From assembly GCA_019236395.1 (NCBI GenBank), contig JAFAJB010000061.1, forward strand, positions 1 to 38,259: a DNA stretch of 38,259 nt, read 5' to 3'. The DNA is from Cupriavidus sp. Lineage in GTDB: Bacteria > Pseudomonadota > Gammaproteobacteria > Burkholderiales > Burkholderiaceae. Both the position numbers and the translations under genes were made by a program. A model generated the notes under the pieces. The model did not search any database, was not told the DNA's origin, and saw nothing but the letters and a program-made list of their open reading frames with translations. Position 1 is the first letter of the stretch, and each line of letters starts with the position of its first letter. This document shows positions 16,725-24,409 of the stretch, in pieces.

Positions 16725-17516
16725 ATGGCTTTTCGTCCCAACTCCAATGGCATGCTGCGGGTCTGGCAGCTTCTGCTGCTTGCCGTGATCCTGATCGTGT
16801 GGCATCTGGCCACGCGATCGGAGCAGGTGGCGTTCTTCTTTGGCGAGCCGCTGATGGTGGCCCAGCGCGTCTGGAGCTGGTTTGTCGTCGAACGCGACAT
16901 CTACCTGCACCTCGGCGTCACGCTGCTGGAAACTGTGCTGGCTTTTGGCATCGGCACCGTGAGCGGCCTCGGCGTGGGCCTGTGGCTTGCACTGAGCCCG
17001 TTCACGTCCGCGGTGCTCGACCCGTACGTCAAGGCCGCCAACTCGATGCCGCGCGTGATCCTGGCGCCGATCTTCGCGGTCTGGTTTGGCCTCGGCATCT
17101 GGTCGAAGGTGGCGCTGGCCGTGACGCTGGTGTTCTTTATCGTCTTCTTCAACGTCTACCAGGGTGTCAAGGAAGTGAGCCCGGTGGTGCTGGCCAATGC
17201 GCGGATGCTCGGGGCCAGCAAGCAGCAACTGCTGCGCCACGTGTATCTGCCGAGCGCGACGAGCTGGGTGTTCTCGTCGCTGCATACCTCGGTGGGGCTG
17301 GCGTTCGTGGGTGCGGTGGTGGGCGAGTACCTGGGGTCGGCGCGCGGCGTGGGTTACCTGATCCTGCAGGCCGAGGGCACTTTCGACATCAATACCGTGT
17401 TCGCGGGCATCGTGGTGCTGACCGCGTTTGCACTGGTGCTCGACTGGATGGTGACGGTCGGGGAAAAGCGGCTGATGAAGTGGCAGCCGAAGACGGGGGA
17501 GACGGAGAAGCTCTGA
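16725..17516 (+). CDS. ABC transporter permease, binding-protein-dependent type
   Basis: A 263-residue inner-membrane permease of the SsuC/TauC type, forming a homodimer channel with the preceding ATPase. Hydrophobic segments include VWQLLLLAVILIVWHLA (first membrane span), TLLETVLAFGIGTVSGLGVGLWLAL, VALAVTLVFFIVFFNVY and VFAGIVVLTAFALVLDWMV. The EAA-type coupling loop lies around VVLANARMLGASKQQLLRHVYLP near residue 155. SARGVGYLILQAEGTFD is typical of this group. The gene ends the importer operon and converges with the quinone oxidoreductase; a 121-bp palindromic repeat lies between them. Confidence 0.92.
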   Translation: MAFRPNSNGMLRVWQLLLLAVILIVWHLATRSEQVAFFFGEPLMVAQRVWSWFVVERDIYLHLGVTLLETVLAFGIGTVSGLGVGLWLALSPFTSAVLDPYVKAANSMPRVILAPIFAVWFGLGIWSKVALAVTLVFFIVFFNVYQGVKEVSPVVLANARMLGASKQQLLRHVYLPSATSWVFSSLHTSVGLAFVGAVVGEYLGSARGVGYLILQAEGTFDINTVFAGIVVLTAFALVLDWMVTVGEKRLMKWQPKTGETEKL

Positions 17517-17541
17517 CGCTTCAAGTTGCGCCCGGTTTTCG

Positions 17542-17662
17542 CCCCTCTCCCATTTATGGGAGAGGGGCGGGGAGAGGGTTCAGCGGATCAAGCCGAGACA
17601 AGTCGCAATCTGAACCTCAATGCCCTCTCCGCCAACCCCTCTCCCGCGTAGCGGGAGAGGGG
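17542..17662. repeat. 121-bp paired-palindrome repeat (REP/BIME-like), copy B
   Basis: The left stem is CCCCTCTCCCAT with ATGGGAGAGGGG and loop TT. The right stem is CCCCTCTCCCGC with GCGGGAGAGGGG and loop GTA. The core, read as reverse complement, begins CATTGAGGTTCAGATTGCGA, matching the core of copy A, so this copy is inverted relative to it. It fills the gap between two convergent genes and could serve both as a 3'-end structure. Confidence 0.9.
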
Positions 17663-17681
17663 AGCGAACACATGTGATGCC

Positions 17682-18656
17682 TCACGGCGTAATGACGATC
17701 TTCCCCGTCACCTTGCGCGCTTCCATGTCCTTGAGCGCCTGCGGTGCCTGCGCCAGCGGATACCGCGCCGAGATATGCGGGCGGATCTTGCCTTCCTTCA
17801 TCCAGCCGAGCATCTGCACCATGTTGGCCTGATTGGCCTTGGGCTCGCGGCGCGCGAAATCGCCCCAGAACACGCCCACCAGCGATGCTCCTTTGAGCAG
17901 CGCCAGGTTCAGCGGGATCTTCGGAATCTCGCCGTTGGCGAAGCCCACCACCAGATAGCGGCCGCGCCAGCCGATCGAGCGGAAGGCCGGTTCGGCGTAG
18001 ATGCCGCCCACCGGGTCGTAGATCACGTCCGGACCCTTGCCGTCGGTCAGCGCCTTCACACGCTCGCGCAGGTCTTCGGTGCTGTAGTTGATCAGCGCGT
18101 CGGCGCCGTGCTCCTTGCAGACCGCAAGCTTTTCATCGGTGGACGCCGCCGCGATAACGCGCGCGCCGATGGCCTTGCCAATTTCGATGGCCGCCAGGCC
18201 CACGCCACCGGCCGCACCGAGCACCAGCATGGTTTCGCCGGCCTTGAGCTGGCCGCGGTCGACCACGGCGTGATGCGAGGTGCCATAGGTCAGCGTGAAC
18301 GCCGCGGCGACATCGAAATCGATGCCGGGCGGCATCGGCACCACGGCATTGGCGGGCGCCTTGGCCTGTGTGGCAAATGCACCGTTGCCGAGGTAGGCGA
18401 TGACCTTGTCGCCCGGCTTCACATGCGTCACACCCGCGCCAACCGCGTTGACCACGCCTGCCAGCTCCGAGCCGGGCGAGAACGGCAACTCAGGCTTTGC
18501 CTGGTATTTGTTCTGGATGATCAGCACATCCGGGAAGTTGACGCCGGCCGCCTTGACGTCGATCACGACCTCGCCGTCGCCCGGCACGAGGTCGGGCAGC
18601 GTTTCCAGGGTCAGGGAGTCGGGCGGGCCCCAGGCCTTGCACAGTACGGCTTTCAT
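17682..18656 (-). CDS. NADPH:quinone oxidoreductase family protein (zinc-free MDR)
   Basis: A medium-chain dehydrogenase/reductase of the quinone oxidoreductase type, 324 residues from [18 protein letters not shown]. The track ORF is longer, but the ATG at 18656 has GGAGACACG just ahead and gives the family-typical N-terminus. Seen in sequence: the GroES-like part with [27 protein letters not shown], the Rossmann motif [22 protein letters not shown] near 150, and [17 protein letters not shown]. The zinc-binding Cys cluster of alcohol dehydrogenases is absent, as expected. It reduces quinones or enones with NADPH; the physiological substrate is unknown. It is divergent from surE and convergent with the ABC permease. 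Confidence 0.9.
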   Translation of the reverse strand: MKAVLCKAWGPPDSLTLETLPDLVPGDGEVVIDVKAAGVNFPDVLIIQNKYQAKPELPFSPGSELAGVVNAVGAGVTHVKPGDKVIAYLGNGAFATQAKAPANAVVPMPPGIDFDVAAAFTLTYGTSHHAVVDRGQLKAGETMLVLGAAGGVGLAAIEIGKAIGARVIAAASTDEKLAVCKEHGADALINYSTEDLRERVKALTDGKGPDVIYDPVGGIYAEPAFRSIGWRGRYLVVGFANGEIPKIPLNLALLKGASLVGVFWGDFARREPKANQANMVQMLGWMKEGKIRPHISARYPLAQAPQALKDMEARKVTGKIVITP

Positions 18657-18676
18657 CGTGTCTCCAATGTTGGTGG

Positions 18677-18699
18677 GCATGCGTGCGGGGTACGCATGC
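18677..18699. promoter_or_regulatory. inverted repeat upstream of the quinone oxidoreductase gene
   Basis: GCATGCGT and ACGCATGC are perfect 8-base arms around a 7-base spacer, 20 bases upstream of the oxidoreductase start. The dyad fits a repressor operator or a 5'-leader hairpin. No regulator gene lies beside it. Confidence 0.5.
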
Positions 18700-18821
18700 G
18701 CTGCGGGCAAGTGTAGCGCAGGAAAAGCACGGTCGTTCTGTTCGGAAAATCGCTGCATGTCCTCTATTCGGATGCCGCATGTCCGGCCGTACGATGACGC
18801 TCCCGCGCCGCTTTGCTCGGG

Positions 18822-18827
18822 TACAAT
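18822..18827 (+). promoter_or_regulatory. -10 box of surE, near-leaderless
   Basis: TACAAT is followed by CGCGGCC and then the surE ATG, seven bases after the hexamer. Transcription would start at or next to the initiation codon. No Shine-Dalgarno sequence and no good -35 are visible. Confidence 0.6.
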
Positions 18828-18834
18828 CGCGGCC

Positions 18835-19587
18835 ATGCATATCCTCCTAGCCAACGATGACGGCTATCTCGCGCCGGGACTCGCCGTCCTGCACGCCGCG
18901 CTCGCCCCCCTGGCGCGCGTGACGGTGATCGCCCCCGAGCAGAATCATAGCGGGGCGTCGAACTCGCTGACATTGCAGCGGCCGCTGTCCGTCTACGAGG
19001 CGCGCGAGGGCGTGCAGAAGGGTTTTCGTTTCATCAACGGCACGCCTACCGACTGCGTCCACGTGGCGCTGACCGGCCTGCTCGAAGATCGACCCGACCT
19101 GGTGATATCCGGGATCAATCAGGGTCAGAACATGGGTGAGGACGTCCTGTACTCCGGCACCGTGGCCGCGGCCATCGAAGGCTATCTTTTCGGTATCCCT
19201 TCGATCGCGTTTTCGCAGGTCAACCAAGGCTGGGAGCATCTGGACGCGGCAGCGCGGGTGGCGCGGGGGATCGTCGAACACGTGATCGCCCACCCGCCGA
19301 CCGAGCCGTTGCTGCTCAACGTCAATATTCCGAACCTGCCATACGAGCACATCCGTGGGCATCGCGCCACACGGCTCGGCAAGCGGCATCCGTCGCAGCC
19401 GGTGATCGTACAAGTCAATCCGCGTGGCGATACCAATTACTGGATCGGCCCGGCCGGCGATGCGCGGGATGCGACCGAGGGCACCGATTTCCACGCGACC
19501 GCCAATGGCTACGTCTCGCTGACTCCACTGCAGCTTGACCTGACCCATCGCGGCCAGCTCGAAAAAATCGAACAGTGGCTGGGGTGA
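18835..19587 (+). CDS. surE: 5'/3'-nucleotidase SurE
   Basis: A metal-dependent survival-protein phosphatase acting on nucleoside monophosphates, 250 residues from [15 protein letters not shown]. The NDDG motif with the two metal-binding Asp residues is at about 8-11, [11 protein letters not shown] near 39 gives further active-site residues, and [22 protein letters not shown] near 92 is the classical SurE signature. The long track ORF from 18400 is an upstream extension without support. The gene starts the surE-pcm-nlpD-rpoS cluster, which is linked to stationary-phase survival in many proteobacteria. The putative promoter sits so close that the mRNA may be leaderless. Confidence 0.96.
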   Translation: MHILLANDDGYLAPGLAVLHAALAPLARVTVIAPEQNHSGASNSLTLQRPLSVYEAREGVQKGFRFINGTPTDCVHVALTGLLEDRPDLVISGINQGQNMGEDVLYSGTVAAAIEGYLFGIPSIAFSQVNQGWEHLDAAARVARGIVEHVIAHPPTEPLLLNVNIPNLPYEHIRGHRATRLGKRHPSQPVIVQVNPRGDTNYWIGPAGDARDATEGTDFHATANGYVSLTPLQLDLTHRGQLEKIEQWLG

Positions 19588-19675
19588 GCGTGTCATCGCC
19601 GCGCACCCGTCAGTCGTTCACACCGGATTGCCGCGCTTATCTGCGCCTGCCAGCCTTTCAGCCGTACTTGTCCAA

Positions 19676-20578
19676 ATGAGTTCCACGCCGCGCCGATCCC
19701 GCTTTCCTCTGCCGCTAGACGCGGTGGTCGAGCGCAAGCCTGCGCCGGCGCGTACCGCCGGCATGCCGGCCGTGGGCAAGCGAGCGGCCACGCCAGCGCC
19801 AGCGCCGGTCAAGCCGCGCAAGCCAGCCACGCCGCCCGCGGCGGCGCCGCTGCCCGGCAGTGCTGTGGAGGCGCGGGCGTCCGCCGCAACGGCGGGCGGG
19901 GGCGGCATGGCGTCGGATCGGGCACGCACGGCGTTGGCGGCACGCCTGCGCGCGGGCGGCATACGGGATGAGCGGGTGCTGGGCGCGATTGCCACGGTGC
20001 CGCGCCACCTGTTCATGGAGCCGGGCCTGGCGTCCCAGGCCTACGAGGATGCGGCGCTGCCGATCGGTCATCAGCAGACGATTTCCAAGCCGTCCGTGGT
20101 GGCGCGCATGATCGAGTTGCTGCGCGATGGGCTGCCGCCCGATCAGCCGCTGGCGCGCGTGCTGGAAATCGGCACCGGCTGTGGCTACCAGGCGGCCGTA
20201 CTGAGCCTGGTGGCGCAGGAAGTGTTCTCCATAGAGCGGATCCGTCCGCTACACGAACAGGCCAAGGCGAACCTGCGGCCGTTGCGTGTGCCAAATATTC
20301 GCCTGCATTACGGCGACGGGATGCTCGGCCTGCCGCAGGCCGCGCCATTCTCGTCGATCATCCTCGCCGCTGCGGGCATGGAAGTCCCGCAGGCGTTGCT
20401 GGAACAACTTGCCATCGGCGGACGTCTGATCGCCCCGGTGGTGGCGCCCAGTACCGGTGCGCCGGGGCAGACCGTGACGCAGCAACTGCTGCTGATCGAG
20501 CGCCTCAATCGGCATCGGTTTCACAGGACTGCGCTTGAAGCGGTTTTCTTTGTGCCCTTAAAATCGGGCACCATCTGA
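19676..20578 (+). CDS. pcm: protein-L-isoaspartate O-methyltransferase with N-terminal extension
   Basis: Repairs isoaspartyl damage in ageing proteins by SAM-dependent methylation. From the ATG at 19676 the protein has 300 residues, about 90 longer than typical bacterial Pcm. The extra N-terminal 75 residues are Ala/Pro/Arg-rich and low in complexity ([18 protein letters not shown]). The catalytic core then follows: [44 protein letters not shown], the SAM motif [19 protein letters not shown] near 162, and [18 protein letters not shown]. The track's TTG start at 19628 is less likely. An internal start near [10 protein letters not shown] would give a standard-length protein and should be kept in mind. 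The gene lies in the usual place between surE and nlpD. Confidence 0.93.
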   Translation: MSSTPRRSRFPLPLDAVVERKPAPARTAGMPAVGKRAATPAPAPVKPRKPATPPAAAPLPGSAVEARASAATAGGGGMASDRARTALAARLRAGGIRDERVLGAIATVPRHLFMEPGLASQAYEDAALPIGHQQTISKPSVVARMIELLRDGLPPDQPLARVLEIGTGCGYQAAVLSLVAQEVFSIERIRPLHEQAKANLRPLRVPNIRLHYGDGMLGLPQAAPFSSIILAAAGMEVPQALLEQLAIGGRLIAPVVAPSTGAPGQTVTQQLLLIERLNRHRFHRTALEAVFFVPLKSGTI

Positions 20579-20586
20579 GTCGAACT

Positions 20587-21465
20587 ATGCACAACATCGT
20601 GAATTCGGACTATTTCGCACGAGTCGGACAACGTTTGAGCGTCGTCGCTGGCGCAGCCGTGCTGGCCGCCTGCGCCAGCTCCCCCATGCCCGCGCCGGTG
20701 GTGGACCGCACGTCCACGGCCGGCGCCCCGCAGACCGCTGCCTCCACCGAGCCGGCACCCGCCGGATACTATCGGGTCAAGCGAGGCGATACGCTTTACC
20801 GTATCGCGCTCGAGAACGGGCAGTCCTACCGGGACGTGGCAACCTGGAACAATATGGCCAACCCGAACCAGATCGAGGTGGGTCAGCTGTTGCGTGTGGT
20901 GCCGCCGAGCGCCGACGTGAATGCCGCGCCGGGCGTCGCAACCGTGCCGGTGGCGTCGGGCGCGGTTCAGTCGCAGCCGATCGATTCGGCGCACCCTGTC
21001 GGGACCCCCGTAGGTACGTCGGCCGGTACGTCGGCGGCCGCTGCAACGGCACCGGCATCGGCCGCAGCAGCCACGGCTGCCGCCGCTTCGGCGCCAGCGT
21101 CCGATATTCGCCTGGCTTGGCCGGCGAGCGGTCAACTGGTCTCCAAATTTGACGACAAAGGCAACAAGGGCATCGATATCGCCGGCAAAAAGGGCGATGC
21201 GGTGCTGGCCGCGGACGAGGGTCGTGTGATTCACGTGGGCCCCTTGCGCGGCTACGGGAATCTTGTCATCATCAAACACAATGACACATACCTGACCGCC
21301 TACGGGCACAACGACAAGGTGCTGGTCACAGAGCAATCAACCGTCCGCAAGGGCCAGAAGATTGCCGAAATGGGTAACAGTGATTCTGACAGGGTCAAGC
21401 TGCACTTTGAGGTTCGCAAGAACGGAAAACCGGTCGATCCGATGCGGTATCTGCCGCCACAGTGA
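20587..21465 (+). CDS. nlpD: NlpD-like lipoprotein, LysM and degenerate LytM (M23) domains
   Basis: An envelope lipoprotein that, in E. coli, activates the AmiC amidase during septum splitting. The 292 residues begin with a lipoprotein signal ending in the lipobox LAAC (Cys near residue 27). A LysM peptidoglycan-binding module lies at about 58-103 (YYRVKRGDTLYRIALENGQ...GQLLRVV). An Ala/Pro/Thr linker follows, then a C-terminal M23 fold (GIDIAGKKGDAVLAADEGRVIHVG...YGNLVIIKHNDTYLTAYGH). The metal sites are altered: the His of HxGxD is Lys (NKGID), and HLHFEV reads KLHFEV. It is therefore likely an activator, not a peptidase. It sits eight bases after pcm and six before rpoS; in enterobacteria the main rpoS promoter lies inside nlpD. 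Confidence 0.93.
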   Translation: MHNIVNSDYFARVGQRLSVVAGAAVLAACASSPMPAPVVDRTSTAGAPQTAASTEPAPAGYYRVKRGDTLYRIALENGQSYRDVATWNNMANPNQIEVGQLLRVVPPSADVNAAPGVATVPVASGAVQSQPIDSAHPVGTPVGTSAGTSAAAATAPASAAAATAAAASAPASDIRLAWPASGQLVSKFDDKGNKGIDIAGKKGDAVLAADEGRVIHVGPLRGYGNLVIIKHNDTYLTAYGHNDKVLVTEQSTVRKGQKIAEMGNSDSDRVKLHFEVRKNGKPVDPMRYLPPQ

Positions 21466-21471
21466 GGTTTC

Positions 21472-22632
21472 ATGCCACGCCAGAAAACTGTCTCATCCGG
21501 AGTTGTCAGCAGGACCCGTCGTCCCAAGCAGCCGGAAGGAAAGGCTGGAGTGGCAAGACATGACGACGGGATCGCCGCCGAGGTCTTCGGCGAAGATCCT
21601 GCTTCCGAAATGGTGCCCGTCGCCGACGAGCCGATCACGCCCGTTTCGCGCGCAGGTTTGCGCAATACAGACCTGAATGCGGACGATGCCGATCACGATG
21701 ACGGCGACGAGGAAGAATCCGACGACGACGAGGAAGAGGGCGGCACCGAAGCCGCTGCCGAGCCCGACGACTTCCGCACCGTATTGCATACGGAACTGGC
21801 CGCCGACACGGTCCAGCACTATCTCAATCGCATCAGTATCAAGCCGTTGCTGTCCGCGCCGGAGGAGTTGCATTTCTCCACGCTGGCCAAGGGCGGCGAC
21901 TTTTCCGCGCGCCAAGTGATGATCGAGCGCAATCTGCGTCTCGTGGTCAGCATCGCCAAGGGTTATCTCAATCGGGGCGTGCCACTGCTCGACCTGATCG
22001 AAGAAGGCAACCTGGGCCTGATGCACGCGATCGAGAAGTTCGATCCGTCGCGCGGATTCCGTTTTTCGACATATGCCACCTGGTGGATTCGCCAGAGCAT
22101 CGAGCGCGCGATCATGAACCAGGCGCGCACCGTGCGATTGCCGGTGCACGTGATTCGCGAACTCAACCAGGTCCTGCGCGCCAAGCGCCATCTTGAAAAA
22201 GGTGGCACGGACGGCCGCGACGCCAGCCTCGAGGACATCGCCCACCTGCTCGGCAAGACGCCGGACGAGGTTCAGGACGTGCTGGCACTCAATGAACACA
22301 CCACCTCGCTCGACACGCCGTTCGATCTCGACCCGGGCTCAAGCCTGCTCGATTTCCTGTCCGACGAGCATAACGCCGCCCCCGATCAGGAGGTGGCCCA
22401 CCGCGAGCTGGAAAACCTGATGAAACTCTGGCTGGCACGCCTGTCGGAGAAGCATCGCTATGTGGTGGAGCGCCGCTTCGGCCTCAACCACATCGAGCCG
22501 GCCACGCTCGAGGAGTTGGCCGAGGAAATGGGTCTCACGCGTGAACGCGTGCGTCAGATCCAGCAGGAAGCGCTGGTCAAGCTCAAGCGGCATTTCGCTT
22601 CGCAAGGTGTACGCAAGGACGCCGTTTTATGA
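21472..22632 (+). CDS. rpoS: RNA polymerase sigma factor RpoS
   Basis: The stationary-phase and general stress sigma factor, 386 residues. GAGG lies five bases before the ATG. The first 105 residues are a long extension with a dense acidic run ([21 protein letters not shown]). Region 1.2 starts at [17 protein letters not shown] near 113. Region 2 holds [29 protein letters not shown] and [19 protein letters not shown], with the -10 recognition helix. Region 3 follows from [11 protein letters not shown], and region 4 ends with the helix-turn-helix [23 protein letters not shown] near 344. Position after nlpD and the missing sigma-70 non-conserved domain argue for RpoS and not RpoD. The stop overlaps the exonuclease start (ATGA). 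Confidence 0.95.
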   Translation: MPRQKTVSSGVVSRTRRPKQPEGKAGVARHDDGIAAEVFGEDPASEMVPVADEPITPVSRAGLRNTDLNADDADHDDGDEEESDDDEEEGGTEAAAEPDDFRTVLHTELAADTVQHYLNRISIKPLLSAPEELHFSTLAKGGDFSARQVMIERNLRLVVSIAKGYLNRGVPLLDLIEEGNLGLMHAIEKFDPSRGFRFSTYATWWIRQSIERAIMNQARTVRLPVHVIRELNQVLRAKRHLEKGGTDGRDASLEDIAHLLGKTPDEVQDVLALNEHTTSLDTPFDLDPGSSLLDFLSDEHNAAPDQEVAHRELENLMKLWLARLSEKHRYVVERRFGLNHIEPATLEELAEEMGLTRERVRQIQQEALVKLKRHFASQGVRKDAVL

Positions 22633-23465
22633 CCCCTGTGCTGGTATTCGACATCGAGACGATTCCCGATGTCGACGGCCTGCGCCGTTTGCATGACCAT
22701 CCCGCATCGATGAGCGACGCCGAAGTCGCCGAGCATGCGTTTGCCGCTCGCCGGGAGAAAACCGGCTCCGATTTCCTGCCGCTGCATCTGCAGCGCGTGG
22801 CCGCGATCTCCTGTGTGTTGCGCCGGACGCAGCGCGATGGTTCGGCGGTATTCCATGTCGGTTCGCTCGGCACGCTCGAGGATGGCGAGGCCACGCTGAT
22901 CCAGAAGTTCTATGAACTGATCGCGCGCTACAGTCCGCAGCTCGTATCGTGGAACGGCGGTGGTTTTGACCTGCCCGTGCTGCACTATCGCGGCCTGATC
23001 CACGGTGTGGCCGCGCCGCGCTACTGGGAAATGGGCGAGGGCCGCGACGACGACAGCCGTGACTTCAAGTGGAACAACTACATCAGCCGCTATCACATGC
23101 GGCACCTGGACCTGATGGATCTGCTGGCGATGTACCAGCCGCGCGCAAGCGCGCCGCTTGATGACCTGGCAAAGCTCTGCGGATTCCCGGGCAAGATGGG
23201 GATGGACGGCAGCAAGGTCTGGGACGCGTTCCAGGAAGGGAAGCTGAACGAGATCCGCGACTACTGCGAGACCGACGTCGTCAACACGTACCTGATGTAC
23301 TGCCGCTTTCAGCTCATGCGCGGCGGCCTGACGCAGCGCGAATTCGACATGGAAGTGGCGCTCGTGCAGGAAACGCTGGCCGAACTGCCGGGCGAGCAGT
23401 GGATGGAGTACTTGCGTGCCTTCCGCCTGCAGCCGATGAGCCCCGAGAGCGAAGACGACGATTGA
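22629..23465 (+). CDS. PolB-like 3'-5' exonuclease family protein
   Basis: A stand-alone DEDD-type exonuclease related to the proofreading domain of family B DNA polymerases, 278 residues. Exo I is VFDIETIPD (Asp and Glu near residues 7-9), Exo II is [17 protein letters not shown] near 110, and Exo III is [19 protein letters not shown] near 215. These are the four acidic metal ligands expected. The start overlaps the rpoS stop as ATGA, so translation is probably coupled to rpoS, which would make it part of the stationary-phase transcript. It ends one base before the stop of the convergent EEP gene. The biological substrate is not established. Confidence 0.88.
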   Translation: MTPVLVFDIETIPDVDGLRRLHDHPASMSDAEVAEHAFAARREKTGSDFLPLHLQRVAAISCVLRRTQRDGSAVFHVGSLGTLEDGEATLIQKFYELIARYSPQLVSWNGGGFDLPVLHYRGLIHGVAAPRYWEMGEGRDDDSRDFKWNNYISRYHMRHLDLMDLLAMYQPRASAPLDDLAKLCGFPGKMGMDGSKVWDAFQEGKLNEIRDYCETDVVNTYLMYCRFQLMRGGLTQREFDMEVALVQETLAELPGEQWMEYLRAFRLQPMSPESEDDD

Positions 23466-23466
23466 G

Positions 23467-24321
23467 CTACAGGTCCACCGTCAGGTGGATCGGCTGGTGG
23501 TCCGAGGCATCAGTCTGGCCGTTGACCTCGCAACGCCGTACCCTCCCGAGTAGATCCTCGCTGACGAGCATGAAGTCGCATGCAAATGGTGGCTCCGGCC
23601 ACTGCTGCTTGTCGTAGAGCGCGCAGGTGGGGGCGTGCGGCTGTCCCGGATGTGTATGGACCCAGGCGTCGCACCAGCCGGGCGTGCCGTCGCCATAGGG
23701 TTCGATCATGCGCCGATAGGCGATGTCATCGGGCCGGCTGTTGAAGTCCCCGCACAGGATCGCTTCGCTCGGCCGCGGCTCGGGCGTGAACGGGCCGGGC
23801 CTGCTTTCCGACCGGCCTGGGTGGCGAGCATGCGCGCAGGCCTGTGCGTGCCAGTCGCGCAATGCCTCGGCTTGCGCCGCGCGCTGCGATTTCGAGTAGT
23901 ACTCCAGGTGCGTGCAGATGATGCGAAGCGGCTGCGGGCCAGCCTGAACCGTGACTTCCAGCGCTACGCGTGGCATCGATGCGACGTCTGGGTCTGCCGG
24001 CCACGGCAGGGCATGGCGGAAGATCTCGCGCACCGGCAGGCGCGTGGCCACGACGTTGCCGAACTGGCGCGGGCTGCCGTCACGGTGGGTGCGGTCGACA
24101 CCCGGGGCAAAGATCACCTGGTAGTCCGGCAGCAGCGCCGCCAGCTCGGCGACTTGGTCGCGTTGCGGCTGCCCGGCCAGGTCCGAGAAGCCGCGTGTGA
24201 CTTCCTGCAGGCAAAGCACGTCGGCATCGGCCATGCCGCGCAGGGTGTTGATGGTGCGGGCCAGATCGACCTTGCCGTCGGCGCCCCGGCCCCACTGGAT
24301 GTTCCAGCAAATCAGTTCCAT
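23467..24321 (-). CDS. endonuclease/exonuclease/phosphatase (EEP) family protein
   Basis: A 284-residue metal-dependent phosphoesterase of the DNase I/Exo III fold. I start at [17 protein letters not shown] because GAGG lies six bases ahead; the track start adds 22 unlikely residues. Motifs seen: CWNIQWG near the N-terminus, [12 protein letters not shown] with the metal-binding Glu near residue 40, [12 protein letters not shown] near 190, and the C-terminal [12 protein letters not shown] with the catalytic Asp-His. No signal peptide is visible, so it is probably cytoplasmic. Substrates in this superfamily range from DNA to phospholipids and inositol phosphates and cannot be fixed here. It is divergent from rlmD and convergent with the exonuclease gene. 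Confidence 0.87.
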   Translation of the reverse strand: MELICWNIQWGRGADGKVDLARTINTLRGMADADVLCLQEVTRGFSDLAGQPQRDQVAELAALLPDYQVIFAPGVDRTHRDGSPRQFGNVVATRLPVREIFRHALPWPADPDVASMPRVALEVTVQAGPQPLRIICTHLEYYSKSQRAAQAEALRDWHAQACAHARHPGRSESRPGPFTPEPRPSEAILCGDFNSRPDDIAYRRMIEPYGDGTPGWCDAWVHTHPGQPHAPTCALYDKQQWPEPPFACDFMLVSEDLLGRVRRCEVNGQTDASDHQPIHLTVDL

Positions 24322-24368
24322 TGCTTGCCTCATCGTCTGGCTCTTCCATGACGGCGCCGTGACTGGAC

Positions 24369-24374
24369 TACAAT
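24369..24374 (+). promoter_or_regulatory. -10 box of rlmD
   Basis: TACAAT followed by CGCGCTTCTG repeats the TACAATCGC pattern seen before dnaX and surE. Here it is 35 bases before the chosen GTG start, giving a short leader of about 28 nt. Confidence 0.5.
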
Positions 24375-24409
24375 CGCGCTTCTGCAAAACAATACGTCAG
24401 GTCCCACTG

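Noticed and set aside
15588-17285. 565-aa minus-strand ORF over the ABC importer genes
   Set aside because: Spans three genes in antisense with no domain; a codon-bias artefact.
18400-18834. N-terminal extension of surE in the ORF track
   Set aside because: It overlaps the divergent oxidoreductase gene and the surE promoter; the ATG at 18835 gives the conserved [10 protein letters not shown] start.
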